This document shows, piece by piece, positions 27,646 to 36,684 of a stretch of DNA of 64,000 nt. The notes under the pieces are model-generated. The model worked only from the letters and a program-made list of their open reading frames with translations. It was not told the DNA's origin and did not search any database. The stretch is from Thiotrichaceae bacterium. Its GTDB lineage: Bacteria; Pseudomonadota; Gammaproteobacteria; Beggiatoales; Beggiatoaceae. Every line of letters begins with the position of its first letter. Within the stretch, counting starts at the first letter, position 1. The stretch spans positions 1 through 64,000 of the forward strand of contig JAQTYU010000003.1 of NCBI GenBank assembly GCA_028688145.1, in the 5' to 3' direction. A program made the translations under genes and the position numbers.

Positions 27646-29325
27646 TTAGAGCGTAGCCGCAGGTATTTTTTGCAGTGCAATCCGTGCTGCCTCTAGTTTT
27701 GGATTCAGGTTTAAGGCTTGTTGCAAGGCTTGGCGTGCTTCAGGGTAATGCCCTGCCTTTAAATGCGTGACTCCTAACAGATAATGAAGTTTATCAGGAG
27801 TCACTCCGATAGCTATTTTGTAGGTAATCAGGTCGTTGAAAATACCAATGGCATTCTCGAAATCTCCTATTTGTGCGTAAGCAAGCGCAAGATCATAGTG
27901 AATCATGCCATCGTTGCTATAAAGCAGAGCCTGTTTGTAATGTTCAACCGCAGCTGCGTAGTGTCCACGTTCATAATACGCAGAGGCAAGATTGGTCTGT
28001 GTCACAGAAAAGTTGGGCGCGTAGCTGGCAACATAAGACCATAAAATCAAATCGTTTTCCCATATTTTACTTTGTTGCACAGTAATTGTCCCAAAACCCA
28101 CGCTAATTAATAGAATACTCAGCGCAGCCAATGTGCGTTGCAGGCGGTTGGTATGCCATAACCATTGAATACATCCTGCCGCCAACACCAAGTAAAAAGG
28201 CAGTGTTGGAAAATAGGCGTAGCGGTCTGCGGAAGCTTGTGCACCGACTTGAATAATGCCTAAAACGGGTAGCAGGCTAATCACATAAAATAGCAACATA
28301 ATCGCCCAAACAAAGTGATGTTTACGCCACGCATAAAAGGCACTACCAGCAATCATGAGCACTGCGGGAAAGGCAAACAAGGCTAGGGGATTATTGAGTA
28401 AATTCGCATCGAAAGGATATAAGGGTGATAAAGTCAGCGGTAATATAAATTTGGATAGATAAGTAATCAAACTGTTGAAAGCATTTATCAAACGCGCTAT
28501 GAAACTAATTTGTGCAATATCTACAATGGCTTGCTGTTGTGCGAGTAGGGTTAGCCCTGCATCGAATGCACTGCCTAAGAAAAATGGGATTTTTTCTATG
28601 AGAATTTTTAATAAATATTCTGGCTGAAGGCTTGCTGTGAAACGGGTTCGGTTGACTGGATAAATATCTAGTAAGAGTAAAATGATAGGTAAAGTGACTG
28701 CCATCGGTTTTGCCATTAAAGCTAAGCAAAACCATAAGAAACTGAGTAAATAATGTTTGAGGCGGCGGCTTTGGGCGTACTGTAAATAGCTGATTAAGGT
28801 TAATAAACTAAAAAACAAGGATAATACGTCTTTGCGTTCTGCAATCCAGACCACGGATTCTACGTGTTGGGGGTGAATGCCAAACCACAATGCGGCGAGG
28901 GCGGCAATCCAAAATTGGCGTTTATTTTCTTCGTGGCTGGGGGCGAGTGGGGATTTGGCGGCGCGGTGTAATTTCAGTAACTGTAGGGAAAATAAGAAAA
29001 ATAAGACGCTGTTCGCGCTGTGCCATAGTAAGTTGGTGAGGTGAAAACCCCAAGGATTTAAGCCGTAAAGTGCGTAATCAACGGCATACGATAGCCAAGT
29101 GAGCGGATGCCAATTGCTCATATATAAGCTGGTGAGCATTTGCCAAAGATTTTCCCATGCGAGCGAGCGAATCATGGGTGAGTCGATGACGTAGAGGCGG
29201 GTGTCCCAGGTAAGAAATTCGTGGTTTAGGGTGGGATAATAAATGGCGAAGCTGATGGCGAATAGGGCTAGGCTGGTGAGAATGAGGCTTGTTCTGGGGG
29301 AAATCGACATAGCGGGCAGTGTCAT
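27646..29325 (-). CDS. Membrane protein with C-terminal TPRs (TMTC/PMT-like), paralog 2
   Basis: A 559-residue paralog of the protein at 25918-27588, sharing nearly every motif (WDTRLYVID, NWHPLTWLSYAVDYALYGLN, GIHPQHVESVVWIAERKDV) with drift in the loops and different TPR repeats (SVTQTNLASAYYERGHYAA, YDLALAYAQIGDFENAIG, YLLGVTHLKAGHYPEARQ). The 57-bp gap and shared strand suggest tandem duplication followed by divergence, with possibly different targets through the TPRs. A start at codon 6 is also possible; neither has a clear ribosome site. Confidence 0.8.
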   Translation of the reverse strand: MTLPAMSISPRTSLILTSLALFAISFAIYYPTLNHEFLTWDTRLYVIDSPMIRSLAWENLWQMLTSLYMSNWHPLTWLSYAVDYALYGLNPWGFHLTNLLWHSANSVLFFLFSLQLLKLHRAAKSPLAPSHEENKRQFWIAALAALWFGIHPQHVESVVWIAERKDVLSLFFSLLTLISYLQYAQSRRLKHYLLSFLWFCLALMAKPMAVTLPIILLLLDIYPVNRTRFTASLQPEYLLKILIEKIPFFLGSAFDAGLTLLAQQQAIVDIAQISFIARLINAFNSLITYLSKFILPLTLSPLYPFDANLLNNPLALFAFPAVLMIAGSAFYAWRKHHFVWAIMLLFYVISLLPVLGIIQVGAQASADRYAYFPTLPFYLVLAAGCIQWLWHTNRLQRTLAALSILLISVGFGTITVQQSKIWENDLILWSYVASYAPNFSVTQTNLASAYYERGHYAAAVEHYKQALLYSNDGMIHYDLALAYAQIGDFENAIGIFNDLITYKIAIGVTPDKLHYLLGVTHLKAGHYPEARQALQQALNLNPKLEAARIALQKIPAATL

Positions 29326-29510
29326 CGACGAAAACAGGATGGCTGCATTTTAATGAAAATGGACTTAAGTTGATAGCTGTGTGCCCGCTTGGTGCAAATG
29401 GGAATAGTTGGGCAAGCGTGCGATTAATGTTGATTAATCAGGTTTACAGCGTTCTAATTCTTCTAAAAAACGTTTGCGTTCGGCACAGGTTAAGCGGAAG
29501 TTTTCTAGTT

Positions 29511-29547
29511 TTATCTCGTTCCCAAACTTTGTTTGGGAACGAGATAA
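29511..29547. repeat. Perfect 17-bp-arm hairpin
   Basis: TTATCTCGTTCCCAAAC, a TTT loop, and its exact complement form a perfect stem. Part of the same sequence (CTCGTTCCCA) recurs at 12431-12440. It lies in the 237-bp gap between the TPR paralog and the truncated TPR gene. It may also act as a terminator, but with only short T/A runs it looks more like a mobile repeat. Confidence 0.7.
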
Positions 29548-29553
29548 ATTATG

Positions 29554-29589
29554 GCAATTGTGTTAATTATGTGAATTGCGGTTCAGACA
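29554..29589. repeat. 9-bp-modular palindrome, single arm (copy D)
   Basis: Read on the reverse strand: TGTCTGAAC, then units CGCAATTCA, CATAATTAA, CACAATTGC. Only one arm is present. Its TAA supplies the stop codon of the truncated TPR gene, whose last residues (CLNRNSHN) are encoded by the repeat. Confidence 0.75.
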
Positions 29590-30117
29590 CTCGGCAATTC
29601 CCCCAATCCCTTCAAAATACGCAATGAATTGGCAGGCGAGGCGTTGCTGTTCTGGATTTAAACGCAGAATAGCGGGTTCTGTGTCGCTAAAATTCCAATC
29701 GATTTTAACGCTTTTGTCTAATTCTGAGATTGCTGTATAAATAGCAGCAGGAGAGGTTTCGGGTTCTGCTAGCCATGCTAAAAAAGGAAGAATTACATAA
29801 AGATAATTTTTATTGTCTATCAGAGTAGATGTGCTGGCGATGCGCTGTAAACAACGGGTTTTGTCATTTTGCACTAACGCTAATTTGGTATCATTGGTTA
29901 AAGCAGGAATATATTGATGATTAATTTCTAAAGCCTTAGCAAAAGATTCTTGTGCTTTTGTGAAATATCTCTGTTTCCAATAAACATACCCCAACCCATA
30001 CCAAGTTTGTTCATGATTAGGCTTGATTTCGATTTGCTTGTTGAAAGCATTGACCGCTTCTTCTAGTTTACCTTGTTGATATAGAACCGATTTGAAGTCT
30101 TGTGTAAGATGTAAAAG
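29563..30117 (-). pseudogene. TPR gene fragment, truncated at both ends
   Basis: The reverse frame is open from the IS5 remnant border (about 30117) to a stop inside the palindrome arm. It encodes two to three TPR units (YQQGKLEEAVNAFNKQIEIK, WYGLGYVYWKQRYFTKAQES) and a helical tail. An ATG at 29992-29994 exists but lies within a TPR. The N-terminus was evidently removed by the IS5 element and the C-terminus now ends in repeat-derived codons. It may be the remnant of a third TPR gene of this cluster. Confidence 0.7.
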
Positions 30118-30129
30118 ATGAGGGATAGA

Positions 30130-30702
30130 GAATCAAAGCGAGATAAATCGCATCCTGTTCGATGCCATGCCTTATCAACTCAAAAATGGCTGCAACTGGG
30201 CAGAGCTCCCCAAAGACTTCCCACCGTATTCAACAGTCTATTTTTCAAAGCAAGGGCTTTTGTTTTTACAAAGCCACCCATGGTATTAAAAGACACTTAG
30301 CGGTGGATAGTTTAGGCTTTCCCTTGTTCACGCACTGTACAAAAGCCAATATTAGTGATGACGTAGGTTTGATTGAGATGTTCAAGCAGCTTCAGGGACA
30401 AACCCCGAGAGAGCGGAAAGACTACAATCTTGTTGGATAAGGGCTATCATCCAGAACGTATTCGGAAGGAATTAGAGAAGTTTTACCCTGAAATCAGGGA
30501 TAAACTCCAATTTGAGCTATCAGCTAAACCCTGTAAAACAGGTTTTGTACCCGTAAAGGCAATGTGGGTAGTCGAACGTTCCAATGCTTGGGTAGAGAGA
30601 TGTAAGTCGTTAGTTAAGAACTTTGAGCGCAGTCTTGAGAACTGCTAATACCAAACTGTGCTTTATCAGGCTTATCATTAAACAACTCGCTTCTCTTTAA
30701 TG
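30130..30702 (+). pseudogene. IS5-type transposase remnant
   Basis: Pieces in three frames. N-terminal EINRILFDAMPYQLKNGCNW and ELPKDFPPYSTVYFSKQG at 30140-30250, then a large deletion. A catalytic-core piece FYKATHGIKRHLAVDSLGFP ... ANISDDVGLIEMFKQ follows at 30260-30400. The C-terminal piece LLDKGYHPERIRKELEK ... VVERSNAWVERCKSLVKNFE is at 30430-30645. A one-base insertion near 30643 ends the frame early; the original tail (KLCFIRLIIKQLAS) stops at about 30702. It is the fuller of two copies of this family here and is clearly dead. Confidence 0.85.
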
Positions 30703-30877
30703 ATTCCAAATCGGTCCTATAGAACTTTTTCAAATCAGAATTCATTCAATGCTCCTTTGGCAATCATGCTTTAGAAAACCTGACCCTATTGAATATCTAT
30801 AATTTGTTTAAGTGTATCGTAAATGAAAAAGCCCTGCCAATGTCATCAATCTAACGTTCCTAAAAATCAAACCCCAT

Positions 30878-30915
30878 AAAAAAGACCCAGCGGGTTTTCA
30901 AAACCTGCTGGGTCT
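30878..30915 (-). terminator. Rho-independent terminator of the NHL-protein gene
   Basis: The arms at 30883-30898 and 30900-30915 (AGACCCAGCAGGTTTT on the reverse strand, one mismatch) enclose a one-base loop and are followed on the reverse strand by a six-T run. It lies 24 bp past the stop. Confidence 0.88.
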
Positions 30916-30938
30916 AAATACATCAAATCTTAACTTAA

Positions 30939-33929
30939 TTAATCAGGTTGGCTCAACAACTGTTGTTGGCTGCCGTCTGGATAAGTCAACATGTAGGTAA
31001 TGTGGTTGCCCTGATTCTTCAGGTATTTCACTTCCAGCTTACCACTGCTCGAAGGCGTTCCCTTGGTAATGTGATAATCCAAAGCCCCACGGTATTTTCT
31101 ACCGTCAACGAAGAATCTCATTTGCCAAGCATTATCCATTTCAATGCCTAATTCCTTGACCACACTGACCACGATTTCAGGTTGTGCAGGCGCAGGATAG
31201 TAGAATTGACGGCGGAGTTTGCCATCATCATCGGTAAATAAGTGATAAGCAACGGTAATTCCTTGGACATGGGTAGAAGGCATGAAATAAACCCCAGTGG
31301 TTTTAGGATTGCCATACTCATCTTTCACCGCTGTGGTCGTGACTTCTTGGGTTGCAATATCAGGTTGTGCACTGAACCAATCTTCACTATTCACGCTCAC
31401 TGAAATCCGCAAATTCCCTTTAACTTGCACAGAGAAATTGGGCACACCCACTTTAGTTAAACCCACTTGTAAAGAAACAGGGTCTTGAGCGGTAGGTTGT
31501 CCTGTCACCGTAATACCGTCAGGCGTGGTCAAGGTCACAGTAGTCGGATCGACCATTTGTACATCGCTATTCGCGGCAGCCGTGTCTACATTCACAGTGA
31601 CGGGTTGCACTGCAAAACGAATTGTTCCAATCATCACCTGAATATAACTGAACACTTTATGTTGTACCAAAGTCCACGCATTTTGCTTAAACGAGACTAA
31701 ACTGTTCAATCCAGCAAGAATACTTGAACCTGTTTGCAACACATTCGCACTTAAATCAATGCGTTTCGAGGTGCTTGGTAAGTTAGTGCACTTGCTGCCG
31801 CAATCGCTAGGAATTGATAAGAGCGGTAAGAGGTCAGCTAGGTCTAAAGTCTTCGCAATCTGATTCAAACTGCTGAAACGCACGCCTCTGCCATAAGTCA
31901 CTTTCTTAGGTAAGATGACCTTTTGCGTGATAACTACGTTAATCAGCGTAGAGTCTTCAGCTACTTCAACGCCTTCATCCAATACCGCTGGTGCTTGAGC
32001 ATTCCCCGTAATCGTGCCTTGCAATTTCACATTGGTGACCACGGAAATATTTTGGGTAAAGGTCACGTTAATCAAGGTTACAGTCTTGGTTTTCGGTAAA
32101 GTGACGTTATTGCCCAAAATCACATTCGACAATTCCGTGTTTTCGGCAATTTCCACATTTTCTAAGACCGCAGGTTTTGCCGCATCGCCTTGAACTTTAC
32201 CTTTAACCTTGCCGCCTTTAACTTGGCTATTCGCAGTTAAAATAATATCTTGTAAAGTCCCGCCGCTGGTATTGTTAATTAAGCCTGACAAAGTACCGCC
32301 TGTTAAAGACGTTCCTGTAAATTCAAAGTTGATTAAAATGCCATAATTGACAATGATCCCTGCCACAATCCCACCTTGCAAAGTCGCATTGGGTTGTACT
32401 GTCGCATTCGCCACCGTGCCATTATTCACTACCGTTCCCCCAATGCTGACATTATTGCTAATCGAGCCTGTGGTAATGGTGATATTAATAATCGTGCCGC
32501 CAGAATCACTGCCGCCGCCTGTGGCAGATGAACCCGTCAAAATCAATGTTGCAGCAACGGCTTCGCTGTCAGCCAGTTTAGCGGTGACTTTATAAACGCT
32601 AGATGCGGTGGAAGAAAGTCGTGTAACGACCTGTCCTTCTGCATTGGTGGTCGCACTGGTTGGGGATAAGCTGGCTTGCGTACCCGCAGTGCTGCTGTTG
32701 CCATAAACGTCACCCACGCTAAAGTTAATGAGTTTCCCTGAGCTGGGATTGCCCATCGCATCTTTCACGGTAAATACGATGTCTTGAGAGGTTTCACCCA
32801 CGCGAATCGTTTGATTAATGCCTTTGGTTGCAGCGAGGCTATATTCAGCAAAAACGATGCGACGAATACGATTATTATTCGTATCAGTTACATATAAATT
32901 GCCTTTATTGTCCACCACAATATTGCGGGGTTTCTTCAAGGTGGCTGCACTGGCGTTATCATCATCACCTGCATCACCTTCGCTTCCCGTCCCTGCCACG
33001 GTGCTCACTTTGCCTGAAGTATCGACTTTACGAATGCGATTATTATCGGTGTCTGCAATATAGATATTGCCTTGCGCGTCAACTGTCACACCGACAGGAT
33101 GTCTTAAAGGGGCAGAAGCGGCGGACACGTTTTCACTGGCAGAACCTTCCATGCCATTGCCTGCAATAATGCTGGTTTTCCCTGTGGTATCAATTTTACG
33201 CACCACATTATTATTGGTGTCTGCAACAAAAACATTACCGCTGGCATCTACTGCAATTCCTTGGGGACTGTTGAGTAAAGATGTGCTGGTTGTCGAAGGC
33301 GTTCCCAATGCATCTTTTAACACCAGCGGACTCATGGCTCCGCTTGCATTGCTCAGAATACGATTGTTTCCTGTGTCAGCAATATAAACACTGCCTGTTG
33401 GGGTGACTGCAAGTGCGCCAGGTAATTTGACTTGGTCAGACACAACACTCATCACGCCTGCGTTGCTGAATTTAAGCACGCGGTTATTGTCTGTATCTGC
33501 CACATAAATATTATCTTGTGCGTCTATGGCAAGCCCTAAGGGACTTTTCAATTTGGCATTTTCGCCGATGACGGTGCTAATCGCGCCCACCGTTAAACCT
33601 GAGGGCACGCAGTTAGTCGTTGCGGTGTTATAGCAAGTCATGGTTGGATAAACAGGGCGTAATTCGACTTTGCGAACCCGATTGTTCATCGTGTCTACAA
33701 AATACAAATTGCCTTTGCTGTCTAAGGCAAGTCCGCTGGGTTTATTGAGCATTGCGTTGGCGGCATTGCTGCTGTCGCTTAGCCCCACGCCGCCATTGCC
33801 TGCAACATTCTTAATAATCCAAGCGGCTTGTGCAGAATGGGAAAGCATCCCCACGCACACGGCAAATAGCCAGCCTAGGGCTGGGCTACGCAGTGGCGGT
33901 TTCCGCTTATTGAATAAAGTAAATGACAT
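30939..33929 (-). CDS. Secreted NHL-repeat protein with Big_1-like and beta-solenoid regions
   Basis: A 996-residue protein with a Sec signal peptide (1-35, ending SAQA). Six NHL blades follow at about 45-360, each with a D-x-x-GN-x-Y-x-AD-T-x-NNR pattern, predicting a six-bladed propeller. An invasin/Big_1-like Ig domain lies at about 370-465 (DIVFTVKDAMGNPSSGKLIN). About 480-680 is low-complexity and rich in V, N, G and T with repeated 'VT-NV-I--NV-L' turns, resembling a beta-solenoid. The C-terminal 300 residues are beta-rich with no recognised family; two cysteines (CGSKC, about 718) may pair. No sorting signal or membrane anchor was seen. It is probably an extracellular or periplasmic binding or adhesion protein. 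Confidence 0.8.
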   Translation of the reverse strand: MSFTLFNKRKPPLRSPALGWLFAVCVGMLSHSAQAAWIIKNVAGNGGVGLSDSSNAANAMLNKPSGLALDSKGNLYFVDTMNNRVRKVELRPVYPTMTCYNTATTNCVPSGLTVGAISTVIGENAKLKSPLGLAIDAQDNIYVADTDNNRVLKFSNAGVMSVVSDQVKLPGALAVTPTGSVYIADTGNNRILSNASGAMSPLVLKDALGTPSTTSTSLLNSPQGIAVDASGNVFVADTNNNVVRKIDTTGKTSIIAGNGMEGSASENVSAASAPLRHPVGVTVDAQGNIYIADTDNNRIRKVDTSGKVSTVAGTGSEGDAGDDDNASAATLKKPRNIVVDNKGNLYVTDTNNNRIRRIVFAEYSLAATKGINQTIRVGETSQDIVFTVKDAMGNPSSGKLINFSVGDVYGNSSTAGTQASLSPTSATTNAEGQVVTRLSSTASSVYKVTAKLADSEAVAATLILTGSSATGGGSDSGGTIINITITTGSISNNVSIGGTVVNNGTVANATVQPNATLQGGIVAGIIVNYGILINFEFTGTSLTGGTLSGLINNTSGGTLQDIILTANSQVKGGKVKGKVQGDAAKPAVLENVEIAENTELSNVILGNNVTLPKTKTVTLINVTFTQNISVVTNVKLQGTITGNAQAPAVLDEGVEVAEDSTLINVVITQKVILPKKVTYGRGVRFSSLNQIAKTLDLADLLPLLSIPSDCGSKCTNLPSTSKRIDLSANVLQTGSSILAGLNSLVSFKQNAWTLVQHKVFSYIQVMIGTIRFAVQPVTVNVDTAAANSDVQMVDPTTVTLTTPDGITVTGQPTAQDPVSLQVGLTKVGVPNFSVQVKGNLRISVSVNSEDWFSAQPDIATQEVTTTAVKDEYGNPKTTGVYFMPSTHVQGITVAYHLFTDDDGKLRRQFYYPAPAQPEIVVSVVKELGIEMDNAWQMRFFVDGRKYRGALDYHITKGTPSSSGKLEVKYLKNQGNHITYMLTYPDGSQQQLLSQPD

Positions 33930-34302
33930 TTCTATTTCCTCGTGAGTTCGTCACACCGTGACATAAACACCTTTAACTATATAAGCTCTCATGGAAAACT
34001 GCCATGAAAGTTAGCCATGCTGTTTTTTAAGACTGACTAACGGGAAATAGTTCTTCTTTTAGGGGGTGGGGGCTTCTGTAAAGTTACACATATCTGAATC
34101 ACAATTCACTTAATTTACACAATTAGGGGTTACACAGTTGAAATCATAATGCTTTTATATTTTAATTCTATTAAAATAGTTGCAGATTTAACTTTCATAG
34201 ATGTCCCTATTGGTTAGTGAATTTTCTGTCATATCAAATGTATTAATTCCTGAGATTATTTTATGGGATTAGGTAGAATCGCTTCTAATGGAAGGCGAAA
34301 TG
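33930..34302. other. Intergenic region with a worn palindrome arm
   Basis: No gene was seen. Positions 34093-34126 are a worn single arm of the 9-bp-modular palindrome (TCTGAAT, CACAATTCA, CTTAATTTA, CACAATTAG; copy E). Directly after it, GGGTTACACAGTTG (34129-34142) resembles the terminal repeat of the decayed IS at 49777-50629 (AGTTACGCAGTTG). The left part must hold the promoter of the NHL gene. Confidence 0.5.
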
Positions 34303-34337
34303 AAAAAAGCGGCTTGATTTCTCAGCCGCTTTTTTAT
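34303..34337. terminator. Terminator of the unknown three-gene operon
   Basis: The symmetrical stem AAAAAGCGGCT ... AGCCGCTTTTT has A/T runs on both sides. It ends just at the stop codon of the nuclease-like gene on the reverse strand and could work in both directions. Confidence 0.8.
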
Positions 34338-35026
34338 TTTTTGTAGTCCTTTGGGTTATGTATTAGATTTATTGGGATATGCCTCACATGAAAAGGCATT
34401 CCAGAAGAGTGGTGTTCGTGCACAGAATCGAAAATCAATGGATTGTCTTTGGAACGTTCAAGGATTTCTAATGGCGGTTTGTCAGGATGTTGTTCACACC
34501 ACAGTTCAAATAAGTCTGCTTCCCATTTCTCCATTACGACACGGACATTATTGTCAGCAGTGGTAAAGAAAATATAAATCAATAAGGCTCCTCGATCAGC
34601 ATTCTCAGGTTTTCCAGATTGATAACGTTGAGATAGCTGTTGAAATCCTTGGAATAGTTTTTCATATTGACTGCCTATACAAAATCTCTTACATTCGCCA
34701 ACCCAACGCCAATTTGTATTAGGGTAGGTTATTAGTAAGTCGACACTTCCACCACAATTAGTCCCATGAGCAATCTCGTTTCCCATAATGCTTAAGTAAT
34801 TCTTGAGCTCAATCGTTAACCTATCTTCACTATCTTTTTGTCTGCGATTTACGTCATCTTCCATTAGCCCGATACACTTATTTATATCTCGATAGATAGC
34901 AGCAACAAATCTTTCATACGAAAGATGAGGGGCAATTACCCGTTGATTCAAATTTTCAAATCCAGGAATCTCTGTAGACAGGTTTTCAATGTTGGCGATA
35001 CTGAAAGGGGAAGAACTAGTGCTCAT
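34334..35026 (-). CDS. PD-(D/E)XK nuclease-like protein, third gene of unknown operon
   Basis: About 230 residues. The central segment has the arrangement of a PD-(D/E)XK site: a preceding helix with Glu (MGNEIAHG), then GSVDLLITY (Asp) and WRWVGECKRF (E-x-K). No other domain was recognised; the C-terminal part (FDSVHEHHSSGMPFHVRHIP) is His-rich. The start is taken as the ATG at 35024-35026, overlapping the stop of the gene before by 11 bp; a TTG five codons earlier is less likely. It is the likely effector of the three-gene set. Family not recognised. Confidence 0.7.
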   Translation of the reverse strand: MSTSSSPFSIANIENLSTEIPGFENLNQRVIAPHLSYERFVAAIYRDINKCIGLMEDDVNRRQKDSEDRLTIELKNYLSIMGNEIAHGTNCGGSVDLLITYPNTNWRWVGECKRFCIGSQYEKLFQGFQQLSQRYQSGKPENADRGALLIYIFFTTADNNVRVVMEKWEADLFELWCEQHPDKPPLEILERSKDNPLIFDSVHEHHSSGMPFHVRHIPINLIHNPKDYKK

Positions 35027-35438
35027 TAATGACTTTCTCAACTGTGGAACCAGGCTTAAAGTACATGAGAACCCTATTCTTATAGTCTTGAATCAACTCT
35101 CCTGTCTCAGGATGAACCAATGTCCCATGAGTTAGTGCATCATCAACATCAGCATAACTTAAAGGGTAGTAGTCATCGTCACCATCAAAAAATTCGTAAT
35201 GGGCTGATAATACTTGTTGAGCTCCACACAAGTATTGAATTGCACGTAGAAAATCAACATCCGAACGATATTCACCAATGGCGACTTGGATACTACCAGG
35301 TGTTAAATGCTTCAACTGGTTTAAAGGTCGTGACAGCAGATAATCGAAAATTTTTTCACATATAGCAAACTGAGGTGACGAATCGCCCCAGTCTTCTGCA
35401 AAGTGTGAAATTATTTGATTCTTAAGTTGCTGGTTCAT
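35016..35438 (-). CDS. Hypothetical protein, second gene of unknown operon
   Basis: A 140-residue soluble acidic protein. The first 85 residues look helical with a possible winged-helix flavour (HLTPGSIQVAIGEYRSDVDF, LRAIQYLCGAQQVLSAHYEF); the rest has an acidic DGDDDYYPLSYADVDD stretch. No family recognised. The ATG overlaps the upstream gene by 17 bp and its 3' end overlaps the nuclease gene by 11 bp, so the three are coupled. A role as adaptor or regulator is inference. Confidence 0.65.
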   Translation of the reverse strand: MNQQLKNQIISHFAEDWGDSSPQFAICEKIFDYLLSRPLNQLKHLTPGSIQVAIGEYRSDVDFLRAIQYLCGAQQVLSAHYEFFDGDDDYYPLSYADVDDALTHGTLVHPETGELIQDYKNRVLMYFKPGSTVEKVINEH

Positions 35439-36519
35439 TTTGCTCTAAAAAGCCTGTTAGTTTTTTGACGACCAATTCATAATCCATCAAATCTGCACAA
35501 TGCGAAATGACTGCGTCATATAGGTTAGCTGGACCACGGCTTAACATTATTGAATTTCCTGGTAATAATAACTCAGGTTGTGTTGTCATCAATGAATGTT
35601 TTTGATATTCCCATGTTACAGCTATTCTATATGCAGTAATGTGACCATTTACTGCTTGGTTACCACCTTTGTGATAAGTGTCACTTCTGAGGCATTCATG
35701 CTTGCGTCGCATTTTTTCATGCCTAATTGTGCCACTTTCCGTAGTGAAAGCTAACTCGCAAACACGTCCTTCATCAGAACGGTACAATTTATTAATAGCA
35801 GGAAATAAATTAACGGCAGTACCTAAATCAAAATTAGAACCTATTAATTGACTGAGCAAATTTTCAAAGATTTTTCGTAGTTGTTGAAAACCGTATTCAC
35901 GTTCACCCAACGATATGCTGTCGCCAATATCTAGGCGTAACTCAATAAAACCATTCACAGTATCTAAAACAATAACATCAAAAAACTGTCTGTCATGCCG
36001 TTGAATACCTATTACATCATTATATTTTCCTAAAATTGTTTGGAAATATTCGGGGTCTTCAAACGATTCTCGAGTAATATGTGTCCTCTCAGAAATAGTC
36101 CTCTTAGAGCAAAAGACAAGATGGATTCTACCATTGTATTCCGTAACATCAACAAGATGAACACCATCCCTTACCTCTCTCAAGTCACGTTCTTCTAACG
36201 AAAAAGGGTAAGCTTTTTTGAACAGAGATACAGGAATATTATAATAATAAAAGCCTGATGATAATTCTCGTATCTGAGCACTGTCCATCCTAAAAAAACG
36301 AACCGTCTTTTCTCCCGCAAGCAAGTGTTCTTTATAGATAGGAAACAATTGTTCAGCTAATTCACTTTCTTTATCAGAAATACCACTCACGAGCGACTTC
36401 AATTTTGAAGCGGTCTCATCCCATCCCCGTCCGCTGTCAATATTAAGGTGAGTAAGTAATGGTTTTAATACACTCCAAGGAACTCGACGCAATCCAAACA
36501 AAATGCTATCTAAGGACAT
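35422..36519 (-). CDS. Hypothetical protein, first gene of unknown operon
   Basis: A 365-residue soluble protein with no signal peptide, membrane helix, P-loop or nuclease motif that could be found. It is mixed alpha/beta with a conserved-looking middle (FFDVIVLDTVNGFIELRLDI) and a basic stretch with paired Cys and His (HEKMRRKHECLRSDTYHKGG). It may recognise nucleic acid or a phage product, but this is a guess. It heads an overlapping three-gene operon between the secreted NHL protein and a repeat-rich gap. Confidence 0.65.
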   Translation of the reverse strand: MSLDSILFGLRRVPWSVLKPLLTHLNIDSGRGWDETASKLKSLVSGISDKESELAEQLFPIYKEHLLAGEKTVRFFRMDSAQIRELSSGFYYYNIPVSLFKKAYPFSLEERDLREVRDGVHLVDVTEYNGRIHLVFCSKRTISERTHITRESFEDPEYFQTILGKYNDVIGIQRHDRQFFDVIVLDTVNGFIELRLDIGDSISLGEREYGFQQLRKIFENLLSQLIGSNFDLGTAVNLFPAINKLYRSDEGRVCELAFTTESGTIRHEKMRRKHECLRSDTYHKGGNQAVNGHITAYRIAVTWEYQKHSLMTTQPELLLPGNSIMLSRGPANLYDAVISHCADLMDYELVVKKLTGFLEQNEPAT

Positions 36520-36684
36520 CTATTTTTATTTTCCATGTTTAAATCAATCTATTTGTTAATAACGCAAGGTATTTTATTAACATGATATGTTATTAGACCT
36601 TACATGTTGAAAGTTTAGCATCTTGGTGGTCATATATAAACTATGTTGCGTACCTTATCGCTTTTTTATTGGGTGTGAATTTCC

